A stretch of 64,000 nucleotides of DNA, from the NCBI RefSeq assembly GCF_900105985.1, contig NZ_FNUB01000005.1:1240001-1304000 (forward strand). Direction: 5' to 3'. The notes under the pieces are model-generated. The model was not told where the DNA came from and ran no database searches. It saw only the letters and a list, made by a program, of their open reading frames with translations. Positions 1 to 8,700 of this stretch are shown here, piece after piece. How positions within the stretch are numbered: position 1 is the stretch's first letter; every line of letters starts with the position of its first letter. The position numbers and the translations under genes are program-made. This stretch comes from Tenacibaculum sp. MAR_2010_89 (GTDB lineage Bacteria; Bacteroidota; Bacteroidia; Flavobacteriales; Flavobacteriaceae).

Positions 1-13
1 AAAAAGTAGTATA

Positions 14-904
14 ATGAATAGTATAGAAGCACCAACAAGAGAATTTAAGTTTAGTAAAAAAGAATTAGAAGAATTCAGAAAGAATGGATATGCAGGACCA
101 TTTACCTTGTATGATCCAGAAGACATGAATGAAATAACAAAAAAACTTAGATATAGTTTATTAGATCGTTCAAATAGTGTGTATGAATTTAATGAGGATA
201 TTAACGAGATAAATGATAGAGCAAATTATGACCGTCATTTAGATGTTCCTTTTTTAATGGACCACGTAAAACAACCTAAGATTGTAGATAAACTTACTGA
301 TGTTTTAGGAGAAAATGTTCTTTGTTGGAGGTCAGAATGGTTTCCAAAGTATCCAGGTGATAAAGGAACAGATTGGCATCAGGTAGATACATTTGAATTT
401 TCTAGTGGAGAACCACAATTAGTATGGCCTCAGAAAGAAGACTTTGGAGGTACTATAACAGTATGGACAGCACTTACAGATGCAACTATAGAAACAGCAT
501 GTTTAAAGTTTATGCCAGGAACACACGAAGAATTATTTTATGATGAGAGTAAAGGAGTTGATTTTGATCCTGATGCGATTCATGATGGTTTTTTTGGGTA
601 TGATTATCAAAATTTACAAAAAGATTCAGATTGGGTTCCAGACGAGTCATTAGCAAAATCGATAGAGATGAAAGCAGGGCAGTTTATTATTTTCTGGTCT
701 ACTTTAATGCATGCTTCTCACTCTCATTTAGGAAAAACGAATGATATGCGACTTGGATTTGCTGCACGATTTGTACCAGATATGGTTGATGTTTATCCAG
801 GGAACCCTAAAGAATTAACTGAATTTGGAAGTACAGTTTCTTTAGAGAAGTATAGAACTGTTGCGGTTGCTGGAGTAAATAGAAACCCTAATAACATAAC
901 TTAA
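14..904 (+). CDS. SyrB2-type non-heme Fe(II)/2-oxoglutarate halogenase homologue (PhyH superfamily)
   Basis: The 296-residue protein resembles SyrB2, the halogenase that chlorinates a carrier-bound threonine in syringomycin biosynthesis, across nearly its whole length. The shared blocks I recognise are WHQxDTF, FGGTITVWTA, CLKFMPGT, GFFGYDY, KAGQFIIFWSTLMHAS and MRLGFAARFVP. The proximal iron histidine is H122 and the distal one H233; R246 is the likely 2-oxoglutarate or second-sphere arginine. In hydroxylases the second ligand is Asp (HxD); in known halogenases it is Ala or Gly, leaving room for chloride. Here it is Val124 (codon GTA), which cannot bind iron and is bulkier than Ala. Enzymes of this type act on aminoacyl groups tethered to a carrier protein, and a SyrC-like shuttle lies next door. 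The family call is firm; whether it halogenates, hydroxylates or is inactive cannot be read from the sequence. An A-rich ribosome-binding stretch precedes the ATG. Confidence 0.85.
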   Translation: MNSIEAPTREFKFSKKELEEFRKNGYAGPFTLYDPEDMNEITKKLRYSLLDRSNSVYEFNEDINEINDRANYDRHLDVPFLMDHVKQPKIVDKLTDVLGENVLCWRSEWFPKYPGDKGTDWHQVDTFEFSSGEPQLVWPQKEDFGGTITVWTALTDATIETACLKFMPGTHEELFYDESKGVDFDPDAIHDGFFGYDYQNLQKDSDWVPDESLAKSIEMKAGQFIIFWSTLMHASHSHLGKTNDMRLGFAARFVPDMVDVYPGNPKELTEFGSTVSLEKYRTVAVAGVNRNPNNIT

Positions 905-944
905 AAATGAATAATCATTGAGCAGAGATATGGAGATATTCTAT

Positions 945-998
945 AGAAGAAAGTTTTAATGTCTGTCTATAAAGATGACAATTTTTAAACTTTCTTCT
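945..998. repeat. 12-bp perfect inverted repeat between the halogenase and shuttle genes
   Basis: AGAAGAAAGTTT at 945-956 is mirrored exactly by AAACTTTCTTCT at 987-998, with a 30-base loop. No run of T follows directly, so it is not a standard terminator. It may be a processing or stability hairpin in the 218-bp gap between the two genes. I see no other feature in that gap. Confidence 0.45.
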
Positions 999-1122
999 TG
1001 AACTCCTATTGTTTATGTAATATGTTTTTCAAAAACAAAAACTAGCAGTTTTATATAGAAACTCTATGATGTTAACAATTTAACACTTTTTTAAATTAAT
1101 CCACTTTTATAAATTATTTTTT

Positions 1123-2295
1123 ATGCTAAATACTATAGAACAGATAGAGATAAGTGAATTTTTAGTGAACATTAAATCCTTATTGAAACAACGAAGTGAA
1201 CAGGTAAGGATTTTGAAACAAGTAGAGCTTGATTCTAAAGGGTTTTATACTAAACTTGAGGAAGTTTTAAAAGAATTAGAAATCTATAATCATGTTGATT
1301 TTATCACATCTAAACCAAATGATTTTGACTTGTATGAAGAGATCATAAACACATTTTGTAATGATTACTTTACTAAACTGGGAAATCTTGATATTCATGG
1401 TTTGAAAGAGAATCTGATGAATTATGGAAATAACCCGATTCATATAGTTGATAGAGTAAAAACTCAAAAATTGACAAGTTCTGATGGTACAGTATTGGAT
1501 GTGTTTTCTTACGGAGATATTGAGAATAGTCCAATAATAATAGCCCTTCCAACTGGGTTACCAATGTTAATAATGAAACCTTGGATAGAACTTTTAGCTA
1601 ATAAATATTTTGTAATTACATGGGAAACAAGAGGGATGTCTAAATCGTCAACTACAAAACAATTAGATATTCCAAGTCAATTAGAAGATTTAAAAAATGT
1701 TATGAAGTTTTTCAATCTAGAAAAAGTTCATTTATTTGGAGTTTGCCATGGAGCTAATTTAGTGCTTCATGCTTGTAATGAAATCGATTCTAAAATTATA
1801 TCAGCAAGTCTTTGGCATGGTGATTTTAACTGGAATGATGATAATAAGCTTACATATATACAGCAAAATATGAAGCGATTACTTGAAATGGCAGGGAGTC
1901 AAATTAATATTTCAGATTTAAGAAACTTAATGACTAATCCTAAGTCCATTGGTAAGTTATCAACTGATTATCCTATTAAAAACTTACCGCATATTATGTA
2001 TCCTTATTTGACAGATGAGATTTTTTCCAGCTTCATCAAGTTGTCTAAAGATGTAATGAATAGAAATTTAAAGGAAATTGTAGATAAACTAAATAAAAAA
2101 ATACTGATTGTTACCAGTTCAAATGACAATACTGCTCATCCAGAGGGGTCGGTTTTACTACATTCTTTTTTAAAAGAATCAGAGTTTTACAATAGAGAAT
2201 TTGGGAGTCATATTTCTTTTTTTGAAGCACCAGAAGAATTATACAGCCTTTTTTCTAATTTTTATGAAAATAGCTTTGCTTGTAGCTTAGCTTAA
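1123..2295 (+). CDS. Alpha/beta-hydrolase with Cys nucleophile, SyrC/CmaE-like aminoacyl carrier-to-carrier transferase
   Basis: The 390-residue protein has an N-terminal region of about 110 residues followed by an alpha/beta-hydrolase fold. The nucleophile elbow is G-V-C-H-G with Cys208 in place of Ser; the probable partners are D335 (SSNDNT) and H363 (GSHIS). Fold, Cys elbow and N-terminal extension match SyrC and CmaE, which move aminoacyl groups between carrier proteins in the syringomycin and coronamic acid pathways. Position right behind a SyrB2 homologue repeats the syringomycin arrangement. The inferred role is to carry the tailored aminoacyl group from a stand-alone A-T protein to the peptide synthetase. 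An ordinary thioesterase or esterase is the alternative, but the Cys nucleophile and context argue against it. No signal peptide is seen, so it is cytoplasmic. Confidence 0.72.
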   Translation: MLNTIEQIEISEFLVNIKSLLKQRSEQVRILKQVELDSKGFYTKLEEVLKELEIYNHVDFITSKPNDFDLYEEIINTFCNDYFTKLGNLDIHGLKENLMNYGNNPIHIVDRVKTQKLTSSDGTVLDVFSYGDIENSPIIIALPTGLPMLIMKPWIELLANKYFVITWETRGMSKSSTTKQLDIPSQLEDLKNVMKFFNLEKVHLFGVCHGANLVLHACNEIDSKIISASLWHGDFNWNDDNKLTYIQQNMKRLLEMAGSQINISDLRNLMTNPKSIGKLSTDYPIKNLPHIMYPYLTDEIFSSFIKLSKDVMNRNLKEIVDKLNKKILIVTSSNDNTAHPEGSVLLHSFLKESEFYNREFGSHISFFEAPEELYSLFSNFYENSFACSLA

Positions 2296-2394
2296 TACAG
2301 GAAAATATCTTTATTTAAGTTATCCAATAGTAAAATAAATTGTTGTTGACAATTTAATAAGATAAAAAATTAAATCTCATTAAAACAAATCGAA

Positions 2395-2979
2395 ATGAAA
2401 ATAAATAAACTTATGACATTACTAGGTACTTCATTGAATAGGCAAACTACAGCAAAGGAAAATGAAACTCGTAATTTAGAAAAATTTAATAAAGTAAATC
2501 TTGAAGGTAGAATAGAGCTTCATTTAGAAAAAAGCTCTCACCATTCGATAGAAATTAGAACAAAAAAGGCCTCAGATATTGCTAATTTAGTTACAGAGGT
2601 TCGTAATGACGAATTATATATTCATAATGAAAAAAATGTAGGCCATAGTAAAACTCCTAAATATATTATTCGACTTAGTCATTCAGGTATTTCAGATATA
2701 ACATTGTCAGGAGTAGTAAGACTTATGTCGGATGATGTGATAAGTCAAAAATCTTTCAATATAGTAGGTGAAGGAATTTTAAACGGAAGTTTAAAAGTGT
2801 CTGTAGATAACCTTAATACAGATATGAATGGAGTTTCAAATATTAAAATTTCAGGTTTTGCTGATGTAGCCGATCTAAACATTACTGGTATTGGGAGAAT
2901 TAATGCGAAAGGTCTTGAAACTAACAATGCCAAAAAAAGTACGGATGGTATTGCTACTGTTTTATTACCTTCAAATTAA
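2395..2979 (+). CDS. GIN-domain (DUF2807) beta-helix protein without signal peptide
   Basis: The 194-residue protein consists of repeated short beta-strand turns (ISDITLSGV, VVGEGILNG, ISGFADVADLN, ITGIGRINAKG) typical of the GIN domain, formerly called a putative auto-transporter adhesin head (DUF2807). Most Bacteroidota members are secreted, but this one starts MKINKLMTLLGTSLNR with no convincing signal peptide or lipobox, so it may stay in the cytoplasm. It lies between the SyrC-like gene and the 48-residue peptide gene on the same strand. Its role in the cluster is unknown. Confidence 0.7.
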   Translation: MKINKLMTLLGTSLNRQTTAKENETRNLEKFNKVNLEGRIELHLEKSSHHSIEIRTKKASDIANLVTEVRNDELYIHNEKNVGHSKTPKYIIRLSHSGISDITLSGVVRLMSDDVISQKSFNIVGEGILNGSLKVSVDNLNTDMNGVSNIKISGFADVADLNITGIGRINAKGLETNNAKKSTDGIATVLLPSN

Positions 2980-3315
2980 TCAATTTCGTTTTTCTTAACC
3001 AAGAATAAACTACAAGCTATAAAATATAAAAGCAATTTATTAAAACAGATTATGTTTAGCGCTGGTAGAAAAATCTAGAAAACTTATTTAATCATAATAA
3101 CTTCTCTTTTCAGATAGTATTGTCTAACTATACAGTTAGTTTCAATGGTTTGCTCAATAGGAACTTCCTACAGTACCAATAATGTCAAATTCAAGACAAA
3201 AAGAGCTTAACTTTTGAAGAAGTTCTTATATCCGAATAATATATAACTACAGGGAAATACGTGATTATAAACGTATACAACAAAAAAAATATACACTAAC
3301 AATTGTGTAATCGGC
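2980..3315. other. Intergenic region without a recognisable gene
   Basis: There is no open frame of note in these 336 bases on either strand. The only structure I see is a small inverted repeat, CTAACT/AGTTAG, at 3124-3139 with a 4-base loop. The length suggests that the downstream peptide gene has its own promoter region. Confidence 0.5.
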
Positions 3316-3336
3316 ATAGTAAATAACATTTACTAT
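3316..3336. promoter_or_regulatory. Operator-like perfect palindrome upstream of the 48-residue peptide gene
   Basis: ATAGTAAAT (3316-3324) and ATTTACTAT (3328-3336) form a perfect 9-bp inverted repeat around the trinucleotide AAC. It ends 29 bases before the ATG at 3366. Size and position fit the binding site of a dimeric regulator or a 5'-UTR hairpin; which one is not decided by the sequence. Confidence 0.45.
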
Positions 3337-3365
3337 TTAATTATTAATCTTTAAATTTTGTTAAA

Positions 3366-3512
3366 ATGAAAACAGCAATGAAACAAAGACAGACAAAAAA
3401 AGTAAACCTACCGGAACTAAAAAATCCAATTAGTTCTAGCGTTAAAGAGGGGGCTTCTAATGGAACACAGCCTTGTTTAATTATAGGATGGCTTCCTCCT
3501 TACTTTCGTTAA
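3366..3512 (+). CDS. 48-residue peptide gene, candidate RiPP or signalling precursor
   Basis: An ATG at 3366, preceded by an A/T-rich leader, opens a 48-codon frame ending in TAA at 3512. The first 20 or so residues are charged and leader-like (MKTAMKQRQTKKVNLPELKN). The C-terminal part is rich in Ser/Gly/Thr/Asn and ends in a compact tail, CLIIGWLPPYFR, with a single Cys and Trp, two prolines and a Tyr. This leader-then-core composition resembles precursors of ribosomally made modified peptides. No Gly-Gly cleavage site is visible, and no classic modification enzyme (LanB, LanM, radical SAM or YcaO) is adjacent. The next two genes encode cupin-like/HEAT-repeat proteins that could act on it. 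It could instead be a signal peptide for the cluster. No known family is recognised. Confidence 0.55.
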   Translation: MKTAMKQRQTKKVNLPELKNPISSSVKEGASNGTQPCLIIGWLPPYFR

Positions 3513-3590
3513 TCTTAATTAATGTTTTTGTAGAAGAATTCAAAATTAAAAAGCTATTTAGTTTTGGATTCTTCTTTAAATAGATGCTAT

Positions 3591-4433
3591 ATGAAACAAA
3601 ATTTAAATTCAAAAAACAGTCAGATTTTCAAAAAATTTGAGGACAAAATATTGTTGTTAAATAACGAAAACGATATACTTAATGAAGTAAATATTTTTAG
3701 TAAAAGTATTTCAATAAATGGTATACTAAATCATTTACTTGAATTATTCTCTAATGAGAAGTATTACCTTCCTAATAATTCAACACAAAATAAAATAACA
3801 TTGTTTAGTTCTTCTAGTTATGAGTTTAGTTTGATACATACTCCTCCTGAAGTAAGAACTTCTAGCGAAGCTACTTCATTGTATACTTATACTAATAACG
3901 TATTCTTTTGCCCATTAATTGATGTTAATGATGTGAGGTATACCATTTATGAACAAAATAAACGAGTAGCTCCTGATGTATTAGATGAAGATGTCAAACT
4001 ACAGATAAAAAAAGAAAATGTTTTTGTTAAGAACGAGACAATTTTTTTAAGAAAATTTAAAGATGTTCTGCGTTTTGATGGAACTAAACCCTTGCTCCTT
4101 TTTATGATTATTTCAAGAAAAGATACATTAAAATATTCTTGGGAGTATAATTCTATTAGCCTTAAACCAGTACGTATAGTGTTAAGAGAAGTTAACTTCG
4201 CAAGATTAGGAACTACAGCGAAGATTTTAGGTAATATAGGAGATGGGAACTCTAAGGCATTATTATTGAAATTATCTCAACACGAATCACATATAGTAAG
4301 ATGGGAAGCTGCTAGAGCTTTAATTAATATTGATTTTGAAGAAGGAGTTTCTGTGTTAAAGAGAATGATGAATGATAAACATATAGAAATAAGTATGGCT
4401 GCTAAGCAGTCAGTACAAATGCTAAACGTTTAA
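3591..4433 (+). CDS. Cupin-like/HEAT-repeat protein (first of a pair)
   Basis: I prefer the ATG at 3591, giving 280 residues, over an in-frame TTG at 3564. The N-terminal 60 residues look helical. Residues about 80-190 are rich in beta strands and resemble a cupin-type sandwich. The last 80 residues contain HEAT-like helical repeats (LLLKLSQHESHIVRWEAARALINID, split here as two helices around positions 218-243). Overall order and length match the next gene, so the two are probably paralogues. However, the His-x-His metal motif of the second protein is not evident here (only LIHTPPEV in a similar place), which suggests a structural or regulatory partner. No family with a known function is recognised. 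It lies 78 bp after the peptide gene. Confidence 0.6.
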   Translation: MKQNLNSKNSQIFKKFEDKILLLNNENDILNEVNIFSKSISINGILNHLLELFSNEKYYLPNNSTQNKITLFSSSSYEFSLIHTPPEVRTSSEATSLYTYTNNVFFCPLIDVNDVRYTIYEQNKRVAPDVLDEDVKLQIKKENVFVKNETIFLRKFKDVLRFDGTKPLLLFMIISRKDTLKYSWEYNSISLKPVRIVLREVNFARLGTTAKILGNIGDGNSKALLLKLSQHESHIVRWEAARALINIDFEEGVSVLKRMMNDKHIEISMAAKQSVQMLNV

Positions 4434-4451
4434 AATTAAAAAAAATATAAT

Positions 4452-5342
4452 ATGGCATATACTTATAAATCAAATACAACTGAAAGTATCAGTTTAGAAG
4501 AATTTATTGATACTTTAAACAGAACTATTTCTTCCGGAGATGAAGATTCTCTATTAGCTTGTGTTGATCCACTTTTTAAAATATCCAACAATGCTAATTT
4601 TTTTACAGAATACCTTAATAAGCAATTAGCATCAGACCTTTCTGATTTTCAAAATGCGAATGTGTATTCGGAACAAAGTTACATGATTTATGAATGTAAA
4701 GATTTTTATATAAGAGTTACATACTGGCCTGTATTATCTAATAATAATAATGTAAGAGATTCTCAAAACGAATTATTTTCATATGATTTTGCTCATGACC
4801 ATAACTTTCCATTGCTAACAGCTGGATACAAAGGAGGTGGTTATATTACTAAATTGTGGGAATACGATTATGAAAAAGTAATAGGATATGCAAACGAAAA
4901 AGTTGATATCAGGTTTTTAGAGGAAGTGACTTTAGCTCCTGGTAGGGCATTGTATTATAGACCATCGAAAGATATACATTCTCAGTTTGCTCCTTTGAAA
5001 GAAGATTCGTTGGCAATCAATATTATTATGAAATCAAATAAATATTCTGATTGTAAGCAATATGAATTTGATATGAATAAAAAAGTAATTAAGAATGTAA
5101 TGCACGGTAGCTCTTCCGCCAGATTTGGACTACTAGAATTGACTAATTTAGTTTACAATAGTACTACTATTGATTTACTACATAAATTGTCGAAAACCCA
5201 TGAACTTCCACAAGTACGTGAAGAAAGTTTAAAAGCATTATACAATATTGAGAAAACAAATGAAGTATGGAAAATAGGGCTTCAGGATATAGATAAATCT
5301 GTTCAGCTTTATTCTGAATTGAGGATTGAAAATAATACATAG
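4452..5342 (+). CDS. Cupin-like/HEAT-repeat protein with His-x-His metal motif (second of a pair)
   Basis: This 296-residue protein starts 18 bp after its neighbour and probably shares its transcript. After a helical N-terminus, residues about 75-205 look like a cupin: A-H115-D-H117 opens motif 1, followed by a Gly-rich strand. Motif 2 reads LAPGRALYYRPSKDIH with H176, followed by a hydrophobic strand and Asn. This spacing fits a mononuclear metal site as in cupin dioxygenases. The C-terminal 80 residues are HEAT-like (LHKLSKTHELPQVREESLKAL). The reaction is unknown. Oxidation or hydroxylation of the 48-residue peptide, or of a carrier-bound intermediate of the NRPS, are inferred possibilities. 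Confidence 0.6.
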   Translation: MAYTYKSNTTESISLEEFIDTLNRTISSGDEDSLLACVDPLFKISNNANFFTEYLNKQLASDLSDFQNANVYSEQSYMIYECKDFYIRVTYWPVLSNNNNVRDSQNELFSYDFAHDHNFPLLTAGYKGGGYITKLWEYDYEKVIGYANEKVDIRFLEEVTLAPGRALYYRPSKDIHSQFAPLKEDSLAINIIMKSNKYSDCKQYEFDMNKKVIKNVMHGSSSARFGLLELTNLVYNSTTIDLLHKLSKTHELPQVREESLKALYNIEKTNEVWKIGLQDIDKSVQLYSELRIENNT

Positions 5343-5756
5343 AGGAATATTTTTTGGAGATTACCGGAGACGAAAGTGTATGAACAAATAGACACTTGAT
5401 AAAAAGATGTTTCAGATTAATTACGTTTTAAATATTTTTTAGTTTTAAAATAAAACCCAATCCTCTTATCACAAACATAATTTTATTTTCACAGATAATC
5501 TCAAAATTAGACCAATCAAAGTTTAATAATCTAGTAAAGTAGCATCACTCTTGTAAGTATTAGAGAGGTTTTATTAGGTAACCTCACTTGGTTACGATGC
5601 TTTTCTATCAATTTCACGAAAGCCCACTATAGCAAAGAGTCAAAGGGTACTCATAGTATTGGTATTTAATTACCACATGTTTAAAATGTGAATTGATCAC
5701 AATTAATTGAAAGAAAAAAAATCACATCTACACACACACATAAATAAGTTAATCTC
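5343..5756. other. 414-bp upstream region of the NRPS gene with competing hairpins
   Basis: No gene is seen. Around 5565-5595 two mutually exclusive stems share the same bases: GAGGTT (5565-5570) can pair with AACCTC (5580-5585), or GTAACC (5578-5583) can pair with GGTTAC (5590-5595). A further inverted repeat, CACAT/ATGTG, lies at 5674-5690. This could be an attenuator-like leader for a large, costly gene, but no known riboswitch class is recognised. Confidence 0.35.
5687..5701. promoter_or_regulatory. TGTGA-N5-TCACA palindrome upstream of the NRPS
   Basis: TGTGA at 5687-5691 and TCACA at 5697-5701 form an inverted repeat resembling a Crp/Fnr-family site. The spacer is five bases, not the six of the E. 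coli Crp site. It lies 55 bp before the NRPS start codon. Binding by a Crp-family protein is inference. Confidence 0.3.
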
Positions 5757-8700
5757 ATGAAAATAGATGAATATATCAGTGACTTAAGAAAAAAGAATAT
5801 TATTATTTCTGTAAAAGAAGGGAAAATATCTTTGAAAGGATCAAAAGAAAAGATTACTCCTGAAGTTATTAAAGAGTTGACTGCTAAAAAGCAGGATATT
5901 TTAACTTTTTTCAAGTCAATAAAAAAAGTAAAAGAGTTTGAGTCTATTAAACCTGCTCCTAAACAAAATTATTATCCATTATCATCGTCTCAACTTAGAA
6001 TGTATTTTTTATATAATTTTGATAAAGAGAGTACAAGTTATAATGTACCAGGTTTTTATAGAGTTAGTAGAAATTTAGATGTATTAAAGTTAGAACAAGT
6101 TTTTCAAAAATTGTCTAACCGTCATCATAGTTTACGTACAGTTTTTGAAATAGTAGATGGAAACCCTGTTCAACGTGTGTTGGATTCAAATTCCTTAAAG
6201 GTAACTCGTCATCAAGGTACAACGTCAGATATAAATCGTTATATGGATAGTTTTGTTCGTCCATTTGACTTATCTAAGGAGCTTCCTATTCGAATTTCTT
6301 TAATGGAGGTTTTAGAAGAGGATTATTTATTGATGATTGATATGCATCATATTATTAATGATGGTGTTTCTAGTGAAGTTTTAATGCATGATTTTTGGTC
6401 TTTATATCAAGGTAATGTTTTACCTGATTTACCTATTCAATATATAGATTATGCGGTGTGGCAACAAAGTGATGTTTATAAAGATTTGATATCTAGTCAT
6501 AAAGAGTATTGGTTAGATAGGTATAGTGATGAATTTACTGTGTTGGAGATACCAACGGATTATACTAGACCTATTCAGCTTGGTAATGAAGGTTCAGCTT
6601 ATACACTTAGTTTGTCAAAGAAACAAAGTGATAAGTTACGTGATTTTGCAAGTTCACATGGAGCAACTATGTATATGCTGTTTTTGGCTATTTATAATGT
6701 TTTATTGAATAAACTATCAAATCAAGATGATATTATTATTGGTACTCCTACGGTTGGACGTCGTCATTCAGATTTGGAAGGTATAGTAGGTTTGTTTGTG
6801 AATACATTAGCATTACGAAACCAGATAACTTCAAATGTTAGTTTTAGTGATTTATTAGCAAAAATTCAAGAGGATACATTAAAGGCATTTGATCATCAGT
6901 TGTACCCTTATGAAGAATTGATTGATGCCTTAGATGTTTCTCGTAACGTAGGGCGTAATCCGTTATTTAATGTTTTCTTTTCATATAACCAACAAGAAGG
7001 AAGTACTAGTTCTAGTAATGATTCTGATCTTAAAATTGTAAATCATGAAGTGCTATATAATATAGCAAAATTTGATTTAGAACTTGATATAATTAATCAA
7101 GGTGATTATTATGATATGCTTTTTAGTTATAATCTTTCTTTATTTGATGAAAAAACAATAAAAAGATTTTCTACGTATTTAGAAGCTATAATAGAACAAA
7201 TAGTAACTGAAGGAAATATTAAAATATCAGAAATAGATATTCTTTCAAAGGAAGAAAAAAGTCAGATTATTCATGAATTTAATGCTCCAGAAACAAATTA
7301 CAATATTAAAGGAACTGTTGTTGATTTAATTGAGGAACAAGTTTTTTTTAATCCAAAAGCTAAAGCTTTATATTTTAAAAATCATACTATTGATTATGGA
7401 GAGTTAAATAGCAAAGCGAATAAACTTGCTCACTATCTTATTAATGTTATGGGAGTTCAAAAAGGAGACCAAGTTGGTGTACACTTTGGGCGCTCACCAG
7501 AAATGATAATTGGATTTTTGGCAGTATTAAAATCTGGAGCTGCTTACGTTTCGTTGGATCCTGGAAATCCTTCAAGTAGAATTAATTTATTAATTGAGAA
7601 TTCAAATTTAAAATTTATTTTAACCAATTCTTATGAAAAGCTGTTGGCTATTAACACTTCTGTAGAGGTTATAGATTTAATAAGAGAAGGGTTAAATATT
7701 GGAGAAATGCCAAGCAATAATCCTTTAGTTAAGATAAAAGAGAATGATCCAGCATATATAATTTATACCTCTGGAAGTACAGGGAAACCAAAAGGTATTG
7801 TTATTGAGCATAGTTCTTTAGTAGATTATAGTATTACTTTTAAAGAATATTTCTCGTTAACAACATCGGATAAAGTTGTACAACAAGCCTCTCCTGCGTT
7901 TGATACAGTTGTAGAAGAAGTATTTCCAGCATTGTTAACTGGAGCATCTATTGTTATAATGCCAGATGGAGGGAAAAATATAGAATATCTTCTTAAAGAA
8001 ATTAAAGAAACTAAAGCTACAATATTAAGTACAGTTCCAGTTGTCGTAGATGCTTTAAATAATTATTCAGATGCTTTAGAAAGTTTAAGGTTGATTGTTA
8101 GTGGAGGAGATGTGTTACTTCCAAGGCATATTAGTAATTTAATAGAAAAATATCCAATATACAATACTTATGGGCCTTCAGAGTCAACAGTTTGTATTAC
8201 CTACCATAAGGTTAGTTCACTTGATAATACTTCATGTATTGGTAAACCAATTCCTAATAGACAAGTATATATACTTAATAAAGACAAACAGTTATGTCCA
8301 GTTGGAGTTACAGGAGAACTTTGTGTTTCAGGTAAAGGTTTAGCAAAAGAATATTTAAATGATAAAAAATTAACAGAGGATAAATTTATAAAAAATCCTA
8401 TAATTCCAACTTCAAGAATTTATCGTACTGGTGATACAGCTAAGTGGAATTCTGATGGAACCATTGAATTTCTTGGAAGAGTTGATAATCAAGTTAAAAT
8501 AAGAGGTGTCCGAATCGAATTAGGAGAGATAGAATCTCAATTAGAGTCTATTGATATAGTAAGTCAAGCATTAGTATTGGCAAGTGGATCAGAAAATAAT
8601 AAGCAGTTGATAGCTTATTTATGTGGTGTAGGGGAGTTAGACGACATTTCGATTGCTACGTTATTGTCGTCAAAGCTTCCTGATTATATGATTCCTTCAG

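Noticed and set aside
5721..5742. CA-rich dinucleotide run before the NRPS start as a phase-variable repeat.
   Set aside because: The run of about five CA units is short, and nothing shows that a length change would alter the reading frame or promoter spacing.
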